Positions 1-11,435 of a DNA stretch of 64,000 nucleotides are shown piece by piece; position 1 is the first letter of the stretch; the number at the start of each line of letters is the position of its first letter. Location of the stretch: positions 34,787,188 to 34,851,187 of the forward strand of contig CM046842.1 in assembly GCA_025618425.1 (NCBI GenBank), read 5' to 3'. This DNA is from Heliocidaris tuberculata (lineage: Eukaryota; Echinodermata; Echinoidea; Camarodonta; Echinometridae). A model generated the notes under the pieces. The model searched no databases. It saw only the letters and a list, made by a program, of their open reading frames with translations, and was not told where the DNA came from. The position numbers were made by a program, and so were the translations under genes.

Positions 1-1682
1 GATATATTAAATGTATTGCATGTATGTACTGTTGTTGCTGATATGAGGAAGATGAGGATGGATAGTCTTCTGCATCAGACTCTGTTGATCTAATGTAGAG
101 GGGGAAACAACTCATCGTCCCTTTCAGCAAACTAATTTCCGATCTTAACAGATGTATGTATTATGTAACTCCTGTTACTCATGCTGTAGCAACATTGTTA
201 TAAAGATTTGTTTACATGTGGTGTTTGTGTGTAAATATTTCTAACCTAATGAATAAAACCTAATCATGTCCACTGTGATGTACAGGTCTGTATGTTGTGT
301 ATTCAGAGATGGTTTCACTTGCATGTACTCCAATGAGTCGGACCATATTTTTTTTGTGTATATATACTGTATGTTGCTGATGTCTATAGCTTCTATGTCT
401 AAGACAAAAATATCAATACCCGTTATGTGTATACATTTAGATCAATTTCTTTGAGAAGGAAAGGTAGTTTTCAGGCTTATTGGAAGATAAATATGTCACA
501 GTGGGTTTCATTGTCAAGGATAAGTTATACATGCATTTGCATGATGGTGGAGATGGTTTAACTCTGTATTTTGTTTAAGTTGACCAGTTGACCAACAGGG
601 AGCTCCCACAGTCGACTTTTGGCTAGCCTTTTTTTGGCACATATACGGTATACATTATATGCTCCAAAGAATGTGGCAGTTCAGGGTTTCGCTTCATGGC
701 GAACAAAGAGTTAAACTGCCCTTCCACTTTCTGTCATGAATTTTTTTTTTTCATTGATTGGTCAAGCGCATTAGACAGTTAAATTTAGAAAATAGTAAAA
801 TAGCACGCTTATTTGCACCATGTAATAGAACTATTCAGAGGTGCATTAGTTATTTCATAATCCGCCATGTCTCATATCCAAGTATTTTACAGATACATGT
901 ACACTGTCGTAATACCCTTGTCTGTGCATTATTTCCCCACTGATGGAAGCATTACATGTATATAGTTATGATTAGAGCTGGCATATGGTATCCAACGAAA
1001 GTGAGTACATTACCTTTACAAAAATTCAAATATGACTTCTTACTAGAATGTTTTCAAAGCACAAGCCTAATGCCATGGTAGATATTCTGTGATATTTATG
1101 TGTTGGTACAAAATATTTTATTAAATTTCTACCACAACAATGTACAGTGTAGTACACATACATATTACGGATATTGTTTAAATTGGTTGCAACAAAAGTG
1201 AGGACACGCTATCTTTTTGTATTAAGGGTGTACTCAATTCTGTTGGATACTGTACATGTACATGTATGTGATAAATTCAATTACAATTGTCTCTCCCAGA
1301 CGAATTTTTTTGTTGTTAATGTCAGTGCAGAATAGAATTTTCAAGGGTATGAAGCATTGTTTATATGAGGGCCCTACATGCTATCTCTTGTGAAAAACCT
1401 GAGACACAGCATGTCTGAATGGTTAAAAGCAGAGCAAAACTGAAATATAGTAAGAAACTGAAACTCAACACAAGTGGGAATTCTTATCAGTGGAATACAC
1501 ATAACAAGACAGCAAAAATATATATGAACATGAAAAGAAATGGATATATATTTGTAAAGTGCTTATTGATATTGTTGAACAATGTACTCAAGACAAAATG
1601 TCAACTCAGAAAAGTGGGTGTGCCCAGTTCATCGCTCTTATCACAATGAATCAGTTTCTATGCAAGTACAGATACCAGTAAC
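1..1682. other. Non-coding, AT-rich; possible 3' UTR at left edge
   Basis: No convincing gene is visible. Frame 1 is open from the window edge to a TAA at 91-93 (30 codons), which is not more than chance would give. An AATAAA hexamer at 252-257 is followed within about 30 bases by GT-rich sequence, as expected at a polyadenylation site, so the first 280 bases could be the 3' UTR of a plus-strand gene lying to the left. The rest is AT-rich with scattered TACATGTA motifs. Short ORFs here have no recognisable domain. Confidence 0.25.
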
Positions 1683-1873
1683 CAGTGCCGGATCCAGGAT
1701 TTTGTGAGGGAGGAGGCCCAATATTCTGAAGGAAAAAAAAAAAAAAAAAAAGGGTCATCAGCATTTGGGGGGTCTTTTTACCCCAAATTCTTTGACAAGT
1801 AAAAAAAAAAAAAAAAAAAAAAAGTCATCATCATTTTGGATGTCTTCTTCTTTTACCAGGGGAGGGGGCCCTG
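1683..1873. mobile_element. hAT-type MITE, 191 bp, 7/8-bp TSD
   Basis: The left end begins CAGTGCCGGATCC and the right end closes GGGGGCCCTG, giving weak terminal inverted repeats. The flanks are CCAGTAAC (1675-1682) and CCAGTAAG (1874-1881), an 8-bp duplication with one mismatch. Inside are two poly(A) runs and the reverse complement of a module, found in sibling elements, that contains CTTGTCA(A/G)AGAATTT followed by a GGTCTTTTTACCCC-type segment. It has no ORF and would need an hAT transposase from elsewhere. Confidence 0.7.
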
Positions 1874-1969
1874 CCAGTAAGGAATAATTTCATTCTATGG
1901 TTTTATAATGTCTAATCTGTAATATGATTTGAGCATTTTTAATCCTTTCAGTTCTTAAAGTTGCCCTGA

Positions 1970-2290
1970 TTTTATTTTATTTTATTTATTTATGTAATTT
2001 CCAGGAACATATAATAACATGACAACAATTTTCAAACAAACATAACAACATAAGTGTAACATTAACAACAACCAATGCCTGGGGATTACCTATAAGAAAT
2101 TATAATTTCTGTTTAAAGGCTCTCCTCATTGGTTGTTGTTATACAAACTAATACAAACAATAATGGGCAGCATGTGGCAACAATAAAAAAATAAGAATAA
2201 AACATAACATGCCTGTGGTGTTTGCCAGTTAACCATTGAACATCATGATCATAAATAATTTATAATTACTGTCTTGTCTTGTTATCATTG
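1970..2290 (-). repeat. Probable LINE/SINE 3' tail, minus strand
   Basis: The segment opens on the plus strand with TTTTATTTATTTATTTATG followed by AT-rich sequence. Read on the minus strand it is a fragment ending in an (AATAAA)-like simple repeat, the usual look of a 5'-truncated LINE 3' end. It resembles 59585-59800 in style but not in sequence. No coding part remains. Confidence 0.4.
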
Positions 2291-2303
2291 ATTCTTTGCC
2301 TTC

Positions 2304-2578
2304 CATGGGCGCAAATCAAGGGGGAGAGGGGGATAGGGGGACATGTCCCCCCACCTTTTTGAAGATAGGCGAATGTCCCCCCCCCCCCCCCCCCCCCCCA
2401 CCTTTTTGAATAACCTTTTTTTTTTTCTTTTTTTTTTGCTTGTCAGAGAATTTTGGAGGCGAATGTCCCCCCCCCCACCTTGTTGAATAACCTTTTTTTT
2501 TTCTTTTTTTGCTTGTCAGAGAATTTTGGAGGCGAATGTCCCCCTCCCCCCGAATTTCAAAATGGATTTGCACCACTG
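2304..2578. mobile_element. hAT-type MITE, 275 bp, two internal modules
   Basis: TIRs are CATGGGCGCAAATC on the left and the complement of CAGTGGTGCAAATCC on the right. Flanks are TTGCCTTC (2296-2303) and ATGCCTTC (2579-2586), 7 of 8 identical. The interior has a poly(C) tract of about 21 bases and two near-identical copies of a module with poly(T), then GCTTGTCAGAGAATTTTGG, then GGCGAATGTCCCC. The 99-codon minus-strand ORF across it is low-complexity Lys/Gly/Pro translation and not a gene. Confidence 0.8.
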
Positions 2579-3915
2579 ATGCCTTCAAGTACATAACACT
2601 TAAAGAGACTATCACTTCAAGTTACTTATAGACTTTCCTTTTTCTTAAAACATTGAAGTGGAATATGGTTTTACTTAAAACAGATTAAAGTTTTGTAGAT
2701 GGAATAAATCAAGAAGAGTGTACTTGATCCATCAAAACTAAGTAAAATCAAGTAATCTTAATATCCTGAACTGATTCTGCTCAAGTGTACTTCAAAAAGT
2801 ATTTTAGATTTTAAAAAAATATTCCACTTAAGATGATGAAGTAATTAAACAGTCTATTTTTTTTACAGTTTGCAATGCATTTTATTGAATAATAAAGAGG
2901 ATATTGAACAATAGAAGTACATGTACATGTGATTTGCAGTGCCCATGGCTGGTTCTAGTTTATGTGTAACACAAGAAAATACATGACATAGATACTTGAT
3001 ATGCATGTAGTTTACTTCCATCGGTTAGGGTGATCATAGCATGTAGTATAAGCTTCTATACCAACATTACATGTAAAATTTTGTAGGCACGCTTTCTAAG
3101 AATGTATGTTGAGAACATACAATGCATTAGTGTTTCTCAAATGTGTAACTTAAATACAAAAAACTACTTTGCATTTTGCTCTGTAAATTAGGGTTCCGGT
3201 ATGTAGGTAAAACAAGAATATACATGATACAGAAACTTGTACCAACCCTTGAAATTTGGTACGCAAGCTTTTGAAGAGTACACTGTAGAATGATGAGAAC
3301 ATACCAGTGTTTCTCAAATGTGTAACTTAATCCTTATGTGCAATCATATAACAAGATCATGGCATAGATGTGGGTTGTAATAAATCATTCCTTGAACATT
3401 CATTATGTTCTTTACATTGTTTGTTGAGAGCCAGGACATTAGACGTTCATATACATGTAGTTTTACATAGAGTTAAACCATAGCAGTATAGCGTCTCATT
3501 TTGGTGACCATTTTGCATTTATCTTCGGATCCAGGATGCTAGGAATTACATATTATACATGAGCAGAAAGAGAAAAATTCACTGAAAATTTTGAGTCCAT
3601 TTTGAATGCAGTACATTGTAACACTTATGAATAGCACCGAGTATGTAGATGGTAGTACTGGAGTGATATTTATTATTTAAATGTAAATTGTATGATATGT
3701 CTTTGTCTTAATCAGAATACCATTTCAGTAAATACCTGTTGTGACAATATTGGGATATTTGAATATTTAAAGAATCTGTGAATATGCTTGCATGTGCTGT
3801 ACAATAGAAGCTAAATATGCAATTAAAACTTCAAATCCAATACAAACAGGATGTGTGTCTATTGTGCGTTATTAATATATGAGAAAGTGTTTTCTTTTCA
3901 TATATAAGAAACAGC

Positions 3916-3916
<1 letters not shown>
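2579..3916. other. No gene seen; diverged tandem duplication
   Basis: AT-rich intergenic or UTR-like DNA. Two diverged copies of a block of about 170-200 bp lie at about 2941-3151 and 3190-3332. Both end in the shared string GTGTTTCTCAAATGTGTAACT and both contain ACAAGAA(A/T)ATACATGA. The copies share non-coding strings only, with no open frame. Confidence 0.45.
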
Positions 3917-3960
<44 letters not shown>

Positions 3961-3965
3961 CATCA

Positions 3966-3996
<31 letters not shown>
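3917..3996. repeat. (TTA)n microsatellite
   Basis: About 26 TTA/ATT trinucleotide repeats with one short CATCATCAT interruption near 3960. The poly-Leu translation reported across it is an artefact. Confidence 0.95.
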
Positions 3997-4029
3997 GTCA
4001 GAGTAGAATCAGGTGTAGAAGAAAGTGGT

Positions 4030-5900
4030 GGAGCATAACACAGAATAGAGAGAGAGAAGGAGAAAGAGAGATAGAGAATGAGAATGAAAATGAGTCAGTG
4101 AGAGAGGAGAAAGAAAGAGAATGAGAATGAGCGTGAAGAGAGAGGACTCAGGAGAAAGAAAGATAGAGAATGAGAATGAGAGTGGAGAGAGGAGAAAGAA
4201 AGAGAATGAGTGAAGAGAGTGAAGAGAGAGGACTCAGAAGAAAGAAAGATAGCGAATGAGAATGAGAGTGGAGAGAGGAGAAAGAAAGAGAATGAGTGAA
4301 GAGAGGAGAAAGAGGACTCAGGAGAAAGAAAGATAGAGAATTAGAATGAGAGTGGAGAGAGGAGAAAGAAAGAGAATGAGTGAAGAGAGTGAAGAGAGAG
4401 GACTCGGGAGAAAGAAAGATAGAGAATGAGAATGAGAGTGGAGAGAGGAGAAAGAAAGAGAATGAGTGAAGAGAGAGGAGAGAGAGGACTCAGGAGAAAG
4501 AAAGATAGAGAATGAGAATGAGAGTGGAGAGAGGAGAAAGAAAGAGAATGAGTGAAGAGAGAGGAGAGAGAGGACTCAGGAGAAAGAAAGGTAGAGAATG
4601 AGAATGAGAGTGGAGAGAGGAGAAAGAAAGAGAATGAGTGAAGAGAGTGAATAGAGAGGACTCAGGAGAAAGAAAGATAGAGAATGAGAATGAGAGTGAA
4701 GAGAGGAGAAAGAAAGAGAATGAGTGAAGAGAGAGGAGAGAGAGGACTCAGGAGAAAGAAAGATAGAGAATGAGAATGAGAGTGAAGAGAGGAGAAAGAA
4801 AGAGAATGAGTGAAGAGAGTGAATAGAGAGGACTCAGGAGAAAGAAAGATAGAGAATGAGAATGAGAGTGAAGAGAGGAGAAAGAAAGAGAATGAGTGAA
4901 GAGAGAGGAGAGAGAGGACTCAGAAGAAAGAAAGATAGAGAATGAGAATGAGAGTGGAGAGAGGAGAAAGAAAGAGAATGAGTGAAGAGAGAGGAGAGAG
5001 AGGACTCAGGAGAAAGAAAGATAGAGAATGAGAATGAGAGTGAAGAGAGGAGAAAGAAAGAATGAGTGAAGAGAGTGAAGAGAGAGGACTCAGGAGAAAG
5101 AAAGATAGAGAATGAGAATGAGAGTGGAGAGAGGAGAAAGAAAGAGAATGAGTGAAGAGAGAGGAGAGAGAGGACTCAGGAGAAAGAAAGGTAGAGAATG
5201 AGAATGAGAGTGAAGAGAGGAGAAAGAAAGAATGAGTGAAGAGAGTGAAGAGAGAGGACTCAGGAGAAAGAAAGATAGAGAATGAGAATGAGAGTGGAGA
5301 GAGGAGAAAGAAAGAGAATGAGTGAAGAGAGAGGAGAGAGAGGACTCAGGAGAAAGAAAGATAGAGAATGAGAATGAGAGTGGAGAGAGGAGAAAGAAAG
5401 AGAATGAGTGAAGAGAGAGGACTCAGGAGAAAGAAAGATAGAGAATGAGAATGAGAGTGGAGAGAGGAGAAAGAAAGAGAATGAGTGAAGAGAGAGGAGA
5501 GAGAGGACTCAGGAGAAAGAAAGATAGAGAATGAGTGAAGAGAGAGGAGAGAGAGGACTCAGGAGAAAGAAAGGTAGAGAATGAGAATGAGAGTGAAGAG
5601 AGGAGAAAGAAAGAATGAGTGAAGAGAGTGAAGAGAGAGGACTCAGGAGAAAGAAAGATAGAGAATGAGAATGAGAGTGGAGAGAGGAGAAAGAAAGAGA
5701 ATGAGTGAAGAGAGAGGAGAGAGAGGACTCAGGAGAAAGAAAGATAGAGAATGAGAATGAGAGTGAAGAGAGGAGAAAGAAAGAATGAGTGAAGAGAGTG
5801 AAGAGAGAGGACTCAGGAGAAAGAAAGATAGAGAATGAGAATGAGAGTGGAGAGAGGAGAAAGAAAGAGAATGAGTGAAGAGAGGAGAAAGAGAGACAGA
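4030..5900 (+). repeat. Polypurine minisatellite, ~85-bp unit, ~21 copies
   Basis: A tandem array whose unit begins AGGACTCAGGAGAAAGAAAG and continues with repeated GAGAATGAG and GTGAAGAGAG blocks. I count about 21 units from about 4141 to 5890 with a period of 83-87 bp. Two are shortened by internal deletion (near 5341 and 5504). Units fall into variant classes: GTGGAGAGAGG versus GTGAAGAGAGG in the middle, AGAGTGAAGAG versus AGAGAGGAGAG at the end. From about 5001 on they often alternate, suggesting a dimeric higher-order repeat. The plus strand is almost all A and G. Minus-strand Ser/Leu/Phe-rich ORFs in it are composition artefacts. Confidence 0.95.
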
Positions 5901-6110
5901 AGGAATGAAAATGAGAGTGAATGAGAGAGAGAAAGAGAGATTAAAAGATGGAAATGAGGGAGAGAGATGACAATGAAAGAATGATCGAGAGAGAGGATAT
6001 AGAATAAGTGTGAGGTTTAAAAGAAAGAGGTGAAGCATAAGATAGAGAATGAAATAGAGGGGTGGAATGAGAGTAAGAGAGAGAGAGAGGGAGAGAGATT
6101 TACAATGACC
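5901..6110 (+). repeat. Degenerate purine-rich tail and (GA)n
   Basis: Continues the purine strand bias of the minisatellite without clear period, and ends in a (GA)n run at about 6072-6098. Confidence 0.7.
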
Positions 6111-6489
6111 TCGATGGAATTCGGTAATTGATTTCGACTGCCACCATTATAATCAGTTCATTAGCTTAGTACAACTGAACTCGGTGTACACAAAAACACA
6201 CCATGATAGCCTATAGGCCGAGTCCCATATTTCTCAAGTTCAACGGCAAAGGAGTTATCACTGAAGCTTCAATGATAACTCCTCGGTACGACTCCTATTA
6301 CATGCTCCGGCGACAATAGGCCATTTTTGTAATGTATTCAAATTTATAGGCCTACAGGTTTGCCTGTGACAAACTATTACATTCACCTGTAAAAAGCTAT
6401 TCTTTTTCAATAGCCAGAATGCAAATTGCATGTATTAGGCGTTGTAAAGGTTGGAAAAACATTTTTGCTTGCCAAAACTAACACTGACA

Positions 6490-6562
6490 CAGTGGCGTAT
6501 CTACGGGGGGGGGGGGGGGGGGGGGGGGGCACGTACCCTGGGCGGCACTTGAAGGGGGCGCC

Positions 6563-6593
<31 letters not shown>

Positions 6594-7269
6594 TGTGAAT
6601 GAAGAAAAATCATAATCTTTCCAGATTATGCGCCCCAAATTCGCAGGGTAAATGAATTAAAATACAGTTTTTTAAGGGTTTAAAATGCGAAAATTGTCTA
6701 AGGCTCGGTCGCTTTGCTCCCTCGCATAATTATTTGCTTTCAGGATCTCCTAATTTCGCGCCCCCAGTATATATTTCTTAAATTATAGCTTAAGGGATTC
6801 GAAATTTGAAAAATAAAGATGTAGTTGCCGTTGCTTTGTAAGTTTCATCTGATTAAATATTGCGCCCACAATATAAAAACTAAAAAGTGTATAAAGCAGC
6901 ATTTGCAAAGGTTCAGCATGTGAAAGAAATCTCAACTCTCGGGTGGCCTTGCTGAATTTCTCGTCTACTTCTCAAGGGTTTTCGTTAATTTTGCTCCCAA
7001 TTTTAGAAGTGAGTGACTAGAAAACCGCTTCTCAATGTACGAAATTCGAACTTCTCTATCGCTCAATTGCAGTAGTCGATTGCTAAATTTCCTAGGTAAA
7101 ATGCACAAGGAATTGCGTGTTTTAGGGTTAAAAATGGAAAACTTGCCGCTCGGTCGCTTTGCTCCCTCGCTTGTAGAATAACTTAAATAAGTTTAGGCAC
7201 GGGGGGGGGGGGGGGGGGGGGCAACTTCATTGTTTGCCCCGGGCGCCATAATCCCTAGATACGCCACTG
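6490..7269. mobile_element. hAT-type MITE, 780 bp, perfect 8-bp TSD
   Basis: The best-preserved member of the family. The TIR is CAGTGGCGTATCTA on both ends, the right copy being its exact complement. It is flanked by the perfect 8-bp duplication CACTGACA at 6482-6489 and 7270-7277. Long poly(G) tracts sit just inside each end (about 6506-6529 and 7201-7221), and a poly(A) tract follows the left one. The interior carries two copies of a CTCGGTCGCTTTGCTCCCTC block (near 6703 and 7147). There is no transposase ORF, so it is non-autonomous. The 8-bp duplication and CA..TG ends fit the hAT superfamily. Confidence 0.9.
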
Positions 7270-7277
7270 CACTGACA

Positions 7278-8100
7278 CTTGATATATGCAATCTGTATTC
7301 TGACTATTGAAATAATTTGCAATGACTTGTAACAGGCGGATGTAACAGTTCATTACAAGGAGTTTGACAAGGAGGTAAGCATTAAATTTGAACGAATTAC
7401 GAAAATGGCCTAATATTGCGAAAGCCCAATAGACCTATTCACAAAGTTATTCAAATTTATGGATGTTTCTTTCCGGGGGACCTAGTAACGAGGTATTCCA
7501 TTAACTTGTTATTAATAAATGCACTTCAATACTTGGAATCCAGTTTGCATACATTACTTGATGTCTGACAAGCCTCTGACAAGCTTTCATGTCGTCAACA
7601 ACAACAACCTTTGTTTTGAAAGTATGCATAAAATTTGAATATATTTGTGAACAGGTCTATTGCAACCGTAACCCTACAACGAATATCTCTGCCGAAAGTA
7701 AAGTCCGGAGCAAATGTAGGGGCAATTTCATAGGCACACATAATAAATAAACAGGATAAAAATTGATTAAAGAAATTCATATAAAATCGAGTATCTGTCC
7801 TCCGTAAATTTTAAGAAGGCAAATAACGTTTTCGATTTTACCCCTCGGCTGAAGTGAGCTTGTCTTTGTGTTTTTTTAAAGGGTTTATATTATCTCCACT
7901 GGCCTAAATGCCCCCACTTTTCGGGGAGGGAGGGGAAGGGGTGGCCTGTACAAATATTCCCCCCCCCCCACACTTTTCAAGGAAGAAATAAATTCTATAT
8001 CAATCAGTTATTGATAAAATTGATAAAATTAATATAAAAGACTGTGCAATTAAATGATTAAAATGCTAAAGATATGATTAGAATGTCCCGATATTTCCGA

Positions 8101-8104
<4 letters not shown>
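7278..8104. other. No gene; partial hAT-type end at 7897
   Basis: AT-rich sequence without a gene. From 7897 a left TIR (CACTGGCCTAAATGCCCCC) and interior (CCCACTTTTCGGGGAGGG, GGCCTGTACAA, poly-C) match the element at 62503-62842 in the same orientation. The right terminus is not recognisable, so this is a truncated copy ending near 7990. Confidence 0.5.

Positions 8105-8171
<67 letters not shown>
8105..8171. repeat. (AT)n microsatellite
   Basis: An uninterrupted AT dinucleotide run of about 66 bp. The adjacent minus-strand ORF that ends in Ile-Tyr repeats only reads through it. Confidence 0.97.
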
Positions 8172-8174
<3 letters not shown>

Positions 8175-8423
8175 TATCTCATCCATGTCCATTACTAACA
8201 TGTTTTCCATTGGTACAAAATAATGGACATTACACCCCCGCCTCTTTAATGCACAGTTGATGCAAAATGTAGGCCCAATAAAACATGGTATTGTAAACAA
8301 AGTGTAGAAAACAAGCTCAGATATTTTCACGTCATGCTGAGGACACGTGGAGACTTCTCGGGACTGTACAGCATTCTCCAAAATGACAGTCTATCTAATA
8401 TATCTTCTACAAGTTCATGAGTC

Positions 8424-8570
8424 TTATTCCCTAATTCGCAAATCAAACGTGAATAAATTATTTTCAATTCCGCCTCCCTACCCTATAGCATAACCTGCAA
8501 AAGAACATTAAAATATACATTACATATTATACCTGTATCCTGGGGAGCACCAAGCTTCAACGGAAAGGCA
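8424..8570 (-). repeat. Split direct repeat B2
   Basis: Near-identical to 9622-9768. Shared strings include TTCAATTCCGCCTCCCTAC, TAGCATAACCTGCAAAAGAA and CTGTATCCTGGGGAGCACCA. It forms the minus-strand 3' terminus of the YR element. Confidence 0.85.
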
Positions 8571-9482
8571 GAACGGACTGACAAGATCAGGTGACTTACT
8601 GAAAGACTAGTACCAACCCAGCCTCACTGGAACGATGCCGCATCCCGATATTCTCGCCAATACATCTATTCCTTCCACACCACGTAACTATAGTGGTCAT
8701 ATTGACCACTACGCGGGACGAATGCAAAAATACTAGTCATTTTCTATCGCATGTACTTAAGGTATGGGGGGAAAAGTAAGATAAATGTTTAAAATACTTC
8801 CTTTCAAATTCAGCGCTTTAAAATCTCTTTCCTACCTTAAATGGCCGTTAGGAAGAACTTCTGATATTTCCAGCAATATCCAAAGTCAAAATCATGTCCA
8901 AAACCTAAGAAATCCCCGTCAATTTTTTTCGCGATCGCATGTTGTTTTCCAGCTTCCGATGTTTTTAGACTAAATCGGCCAATAAAATTTTGTCCACAAC
9001 AAAACTCGGTATCGCGTGCACATCGATCTCTACGATCGCGCGCACACACGGAAAATCGGGACTTACCTGTGCGCGATAGGAACCGAACTTTTAACGACCG
9101 AATTTTTTAGCGCGAGATGTCAGCGCTCGCGGCGATCAGGAAATGTACACCGTGACTTGCGATACCCCGTTTCGCCAGAAGTGACAGTAAATTACGGATT
9201 TCATTTTTGGAATTATCTTTTCCAACATCGGTGAGTTGAATTTATTGTATTTCATGTATATGTTGGTGTCTTTTTTTGTAAATTAAATGCCGATTATGAG
9301 TGAATGTTGATAACTTTTGTGTAGTGGTGTTTTGAAAGTGTTGAGGTGGATGACTGCCTAGAGTCTACACACGAAGTATAGTAAAGTCGCTATGAGTGAT
9401 TCCTTCCAAGTCCTCCAGTGGTCATCCTCCTGAAATTGCAGACAGTTCTGAAAATAACTGATTCTCAATACGATCCAATCTC
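8571..9482. other. Spacer between A2 and B2 of the YR element
   Basis: About 0.9 kb with no ORF of recognised type. The part at 8900-9190 is unusually CpG-rich (CGCGATCGCATG, GATCGCGCGCACACAC, GCGCGAGATGTCAGCGCTCGCGG) for this AT-rich window. Elements of this class can have non-coding sequence here. A promoter function is only a guess, as is a separate insertion. Confidence 0.4.
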
Positions 9483-9623
9483 CAAATTAGACGTCCGTTC
9501 TGCAGCGTGTCGAACGAGGTCAGTGAGCTATGAATGCTCTCCGACTCCGAATACTTCGAACAACCACCTGTTAAGCATTCTTATGCTAATCGGTTAGCTC
9601 TGCTAACAATTAAAAATATATTT
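9483..9623 (-). repeat. Split direct repeat A2
   Basis: Near-identical to 12142-12284. Shared strings include CAAATTAGACGTCCGTTCTG, CAGCGTGTCGAACGAGGTCA and TTAAGCATTCTTATGCTAAT. It directly abuts B1, and this B1-A2 junction is the hallmark of the split-repeat design. Confidence 0.88.
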
Positions 9624-9768
9624 ATTCCCTAATTCGCAACTCAAATGTGAATGAATTATTTTCAATTCCGCCTCCCTACACTATAGCATAACCTGCAAAA
9701 GAACATTAAAATATATATTACATATTATACCTGTATCCTGGGGAGCACCAAGCTTCGACGGCAAGACA
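9622..9768 (-). repeat. Split direct repeat B1
   Basis: Partner of 8424-8570, with a handful of substitutions. It lies immediately downstream (minus strand) of the recombinase remnant, across about 250 bp of AT-rich sequence. Confidence 0.85.
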
Positions 9769-10021
9769 AAGCTATACCAATACAGCTCCCCCATATCAGT
9801 CATTTAAAGAACGGGCAATCAAGAAAGAAAACACTAAAGAGGATTACAATTTTTGCAATTAAGGAAACTTTAATCCATATACACATTTCATTCAAATTTA
9901 CATCAATACAAGATATCTCACATGTCTTACAATTCATAGTGAACGCCGCACATTAATTGCTTGTTAATATTTACGTAAAGATTTTTACAATCTTTACATG
10001 AATAATTAATTGTTCAATACT

Positions 10022-10900
10022 TCACAAGCCCAAATTCAGCGATACCGATAGAGGATCCTTCATACTATCTTTAATGTATCCATCCTTGGCAGTTTCTGAA
10101 CGCCACCTGCCATACTTCTTAAACAGTCTATCGGGGACGCCAAAATTCCCAGCCGCTGTAGCTCCACCGCTTCGGAAAATATGCATGCCAAAACTTTTTG
10201 GGTTCAGACCTACTGATGCTAGGGCATCCCGCAGCAATTCTAAACATGTAGTGTATGATAACTGTCCATCTCTTAACTTATATAAATCTATGGACTTAAA
10301 GTAATTGGCAGGCCTAATAAGAAATTCCTCATTAGAATCATTGTTCAGCCCTGTAGCAACCAAGTACTTCCTCAAAGCCAAGACTAGACAGGTGGGTGAA
10401 TTAGTCGCACCTATGAGGACCCAGGCTCCTTGCCTGTAAATATCAGTTTTACTTTTCATAATGAAAAATGTTCACATGAGAGACATACAAATCTATATAA
10501 GTCACACCTACGAATACTAATCAATTCATCAAAGCGTAGAAAACCAGCATATGCAATCAAGATCATAGCACACAAGTGAATATCTAATAAACTAGTAGAT
10601 GAACCATATATTTTTATCCACAACTGCCTTCAAGACTTCTGGTGTGATAACTTCCTTCTTAATGGGTTTATGAAGCAACTTCTTCCAACCTTGCAGTACA
10701 ATATGTAAAAACCTGCGATCACAGGGGTTAACATTTACCTTAGGACTACAGTCAAAATGCCACTTAATAGCATAAAAAGCCGACTCCATCCTGCAGTAAG
10801 GAGCTCCACTTTGATATAAATGAATAAGATATCGACTGATATCTTCTGGCTCTGCTAGAACTGAATTTACCTTATTCTGCTTAGTGATTACACCACTCAT
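10022..10900 (-). pseudogene. Tyrosine recombinase of YR retrotransposon, frameshifted
   Basis: Two open segments (10900-10592 and 10459-10022) plus a shifted bridge make up a lambda-integrase-type recombinase. The first segment is the N-terminal core-binding part (DISRYLIHLYQSGAPYCRME, then HIVLQGWKKLLHK). The bridge encodes YAGFLRFDELISIRR, which carries the first catalytic Arg (codon at 10536-10534). The last segment has HIFRSGGAT, which is the His-x-x-Arg box, then GRW and the likely nucleophile Tyr in DGYI. The expected active-site residues R, HxxR, W and Y are therefore visible, but a stop and frame changes between 10592 and 10459 break the gene. The enzyme would integrate circular cDNA by strand exchange. 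Confidence 0.85.
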
Positions 10901-11138
10901 CCCAGGCTATTAGCTTTCTTGTATTTATAAATCGTGTTATCAGCTCTCGAAGCTGTCAAGATCTTGTTCAAAGTTATATCATACCCGTCCTGTGGCGAAA
11001 ATCTGAGTAAGATATAAAAGAGGCATAGAACGTGTACATATAGAACATGCCGTTTTATAAAACAATACATAATCGATACCAATAACACTAGATCCTTACC
11101 GGCACAACGCGACCAATCTTCACATTATAATGACATCC

Positions 11139-11435
11139 GTCACCATCATAATGCTCTGCAGCATAGATGGAGCAACATAATTCATGAAGTAGCTATATGC
11201 AGCCTTCCTCTAGCTATGTGGTTGGTTATACTGTGCAATCCGTTACCATCACGTGCTCTATACAGCATAGATAATACACCATATTTCAAGCGGTAGCTAT
11301 GCAGCTTTCCTCAAACCATGCGGCTGTTAATCCAATTCATCACCATCATTATGCTCTGTAGCATGGATGGAACACCATACTTCAAGAGGTATCTATACTG
11401 TTTTCCTCCAGCCATGCGGCTGGTTTATTATACAA
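11139..11435. repeat. Tandem repeat, ~100-bp unit, 3 copies
   Basis: Three diverged units start at about 11139, 11242 and 11338. Each has CACCATCAT(A/T)ATGCTCTG, a GCATAGATGGA-like block, TTCAAGNGGTA and CCATGCGGCTG. The array lies between the RT and recombinase remnants inside the YR element, where RNase H or a spacer would be expected, and it does not encode a conserved frame. Confidence 0.75.

Noticed and set aside
5643..6038. 131-codon minus-strand Ser/Leu/Phe-rich frame
   Set aside because: It is the translation of the polypurine minisatellite; there is no non-repetitive sequence.
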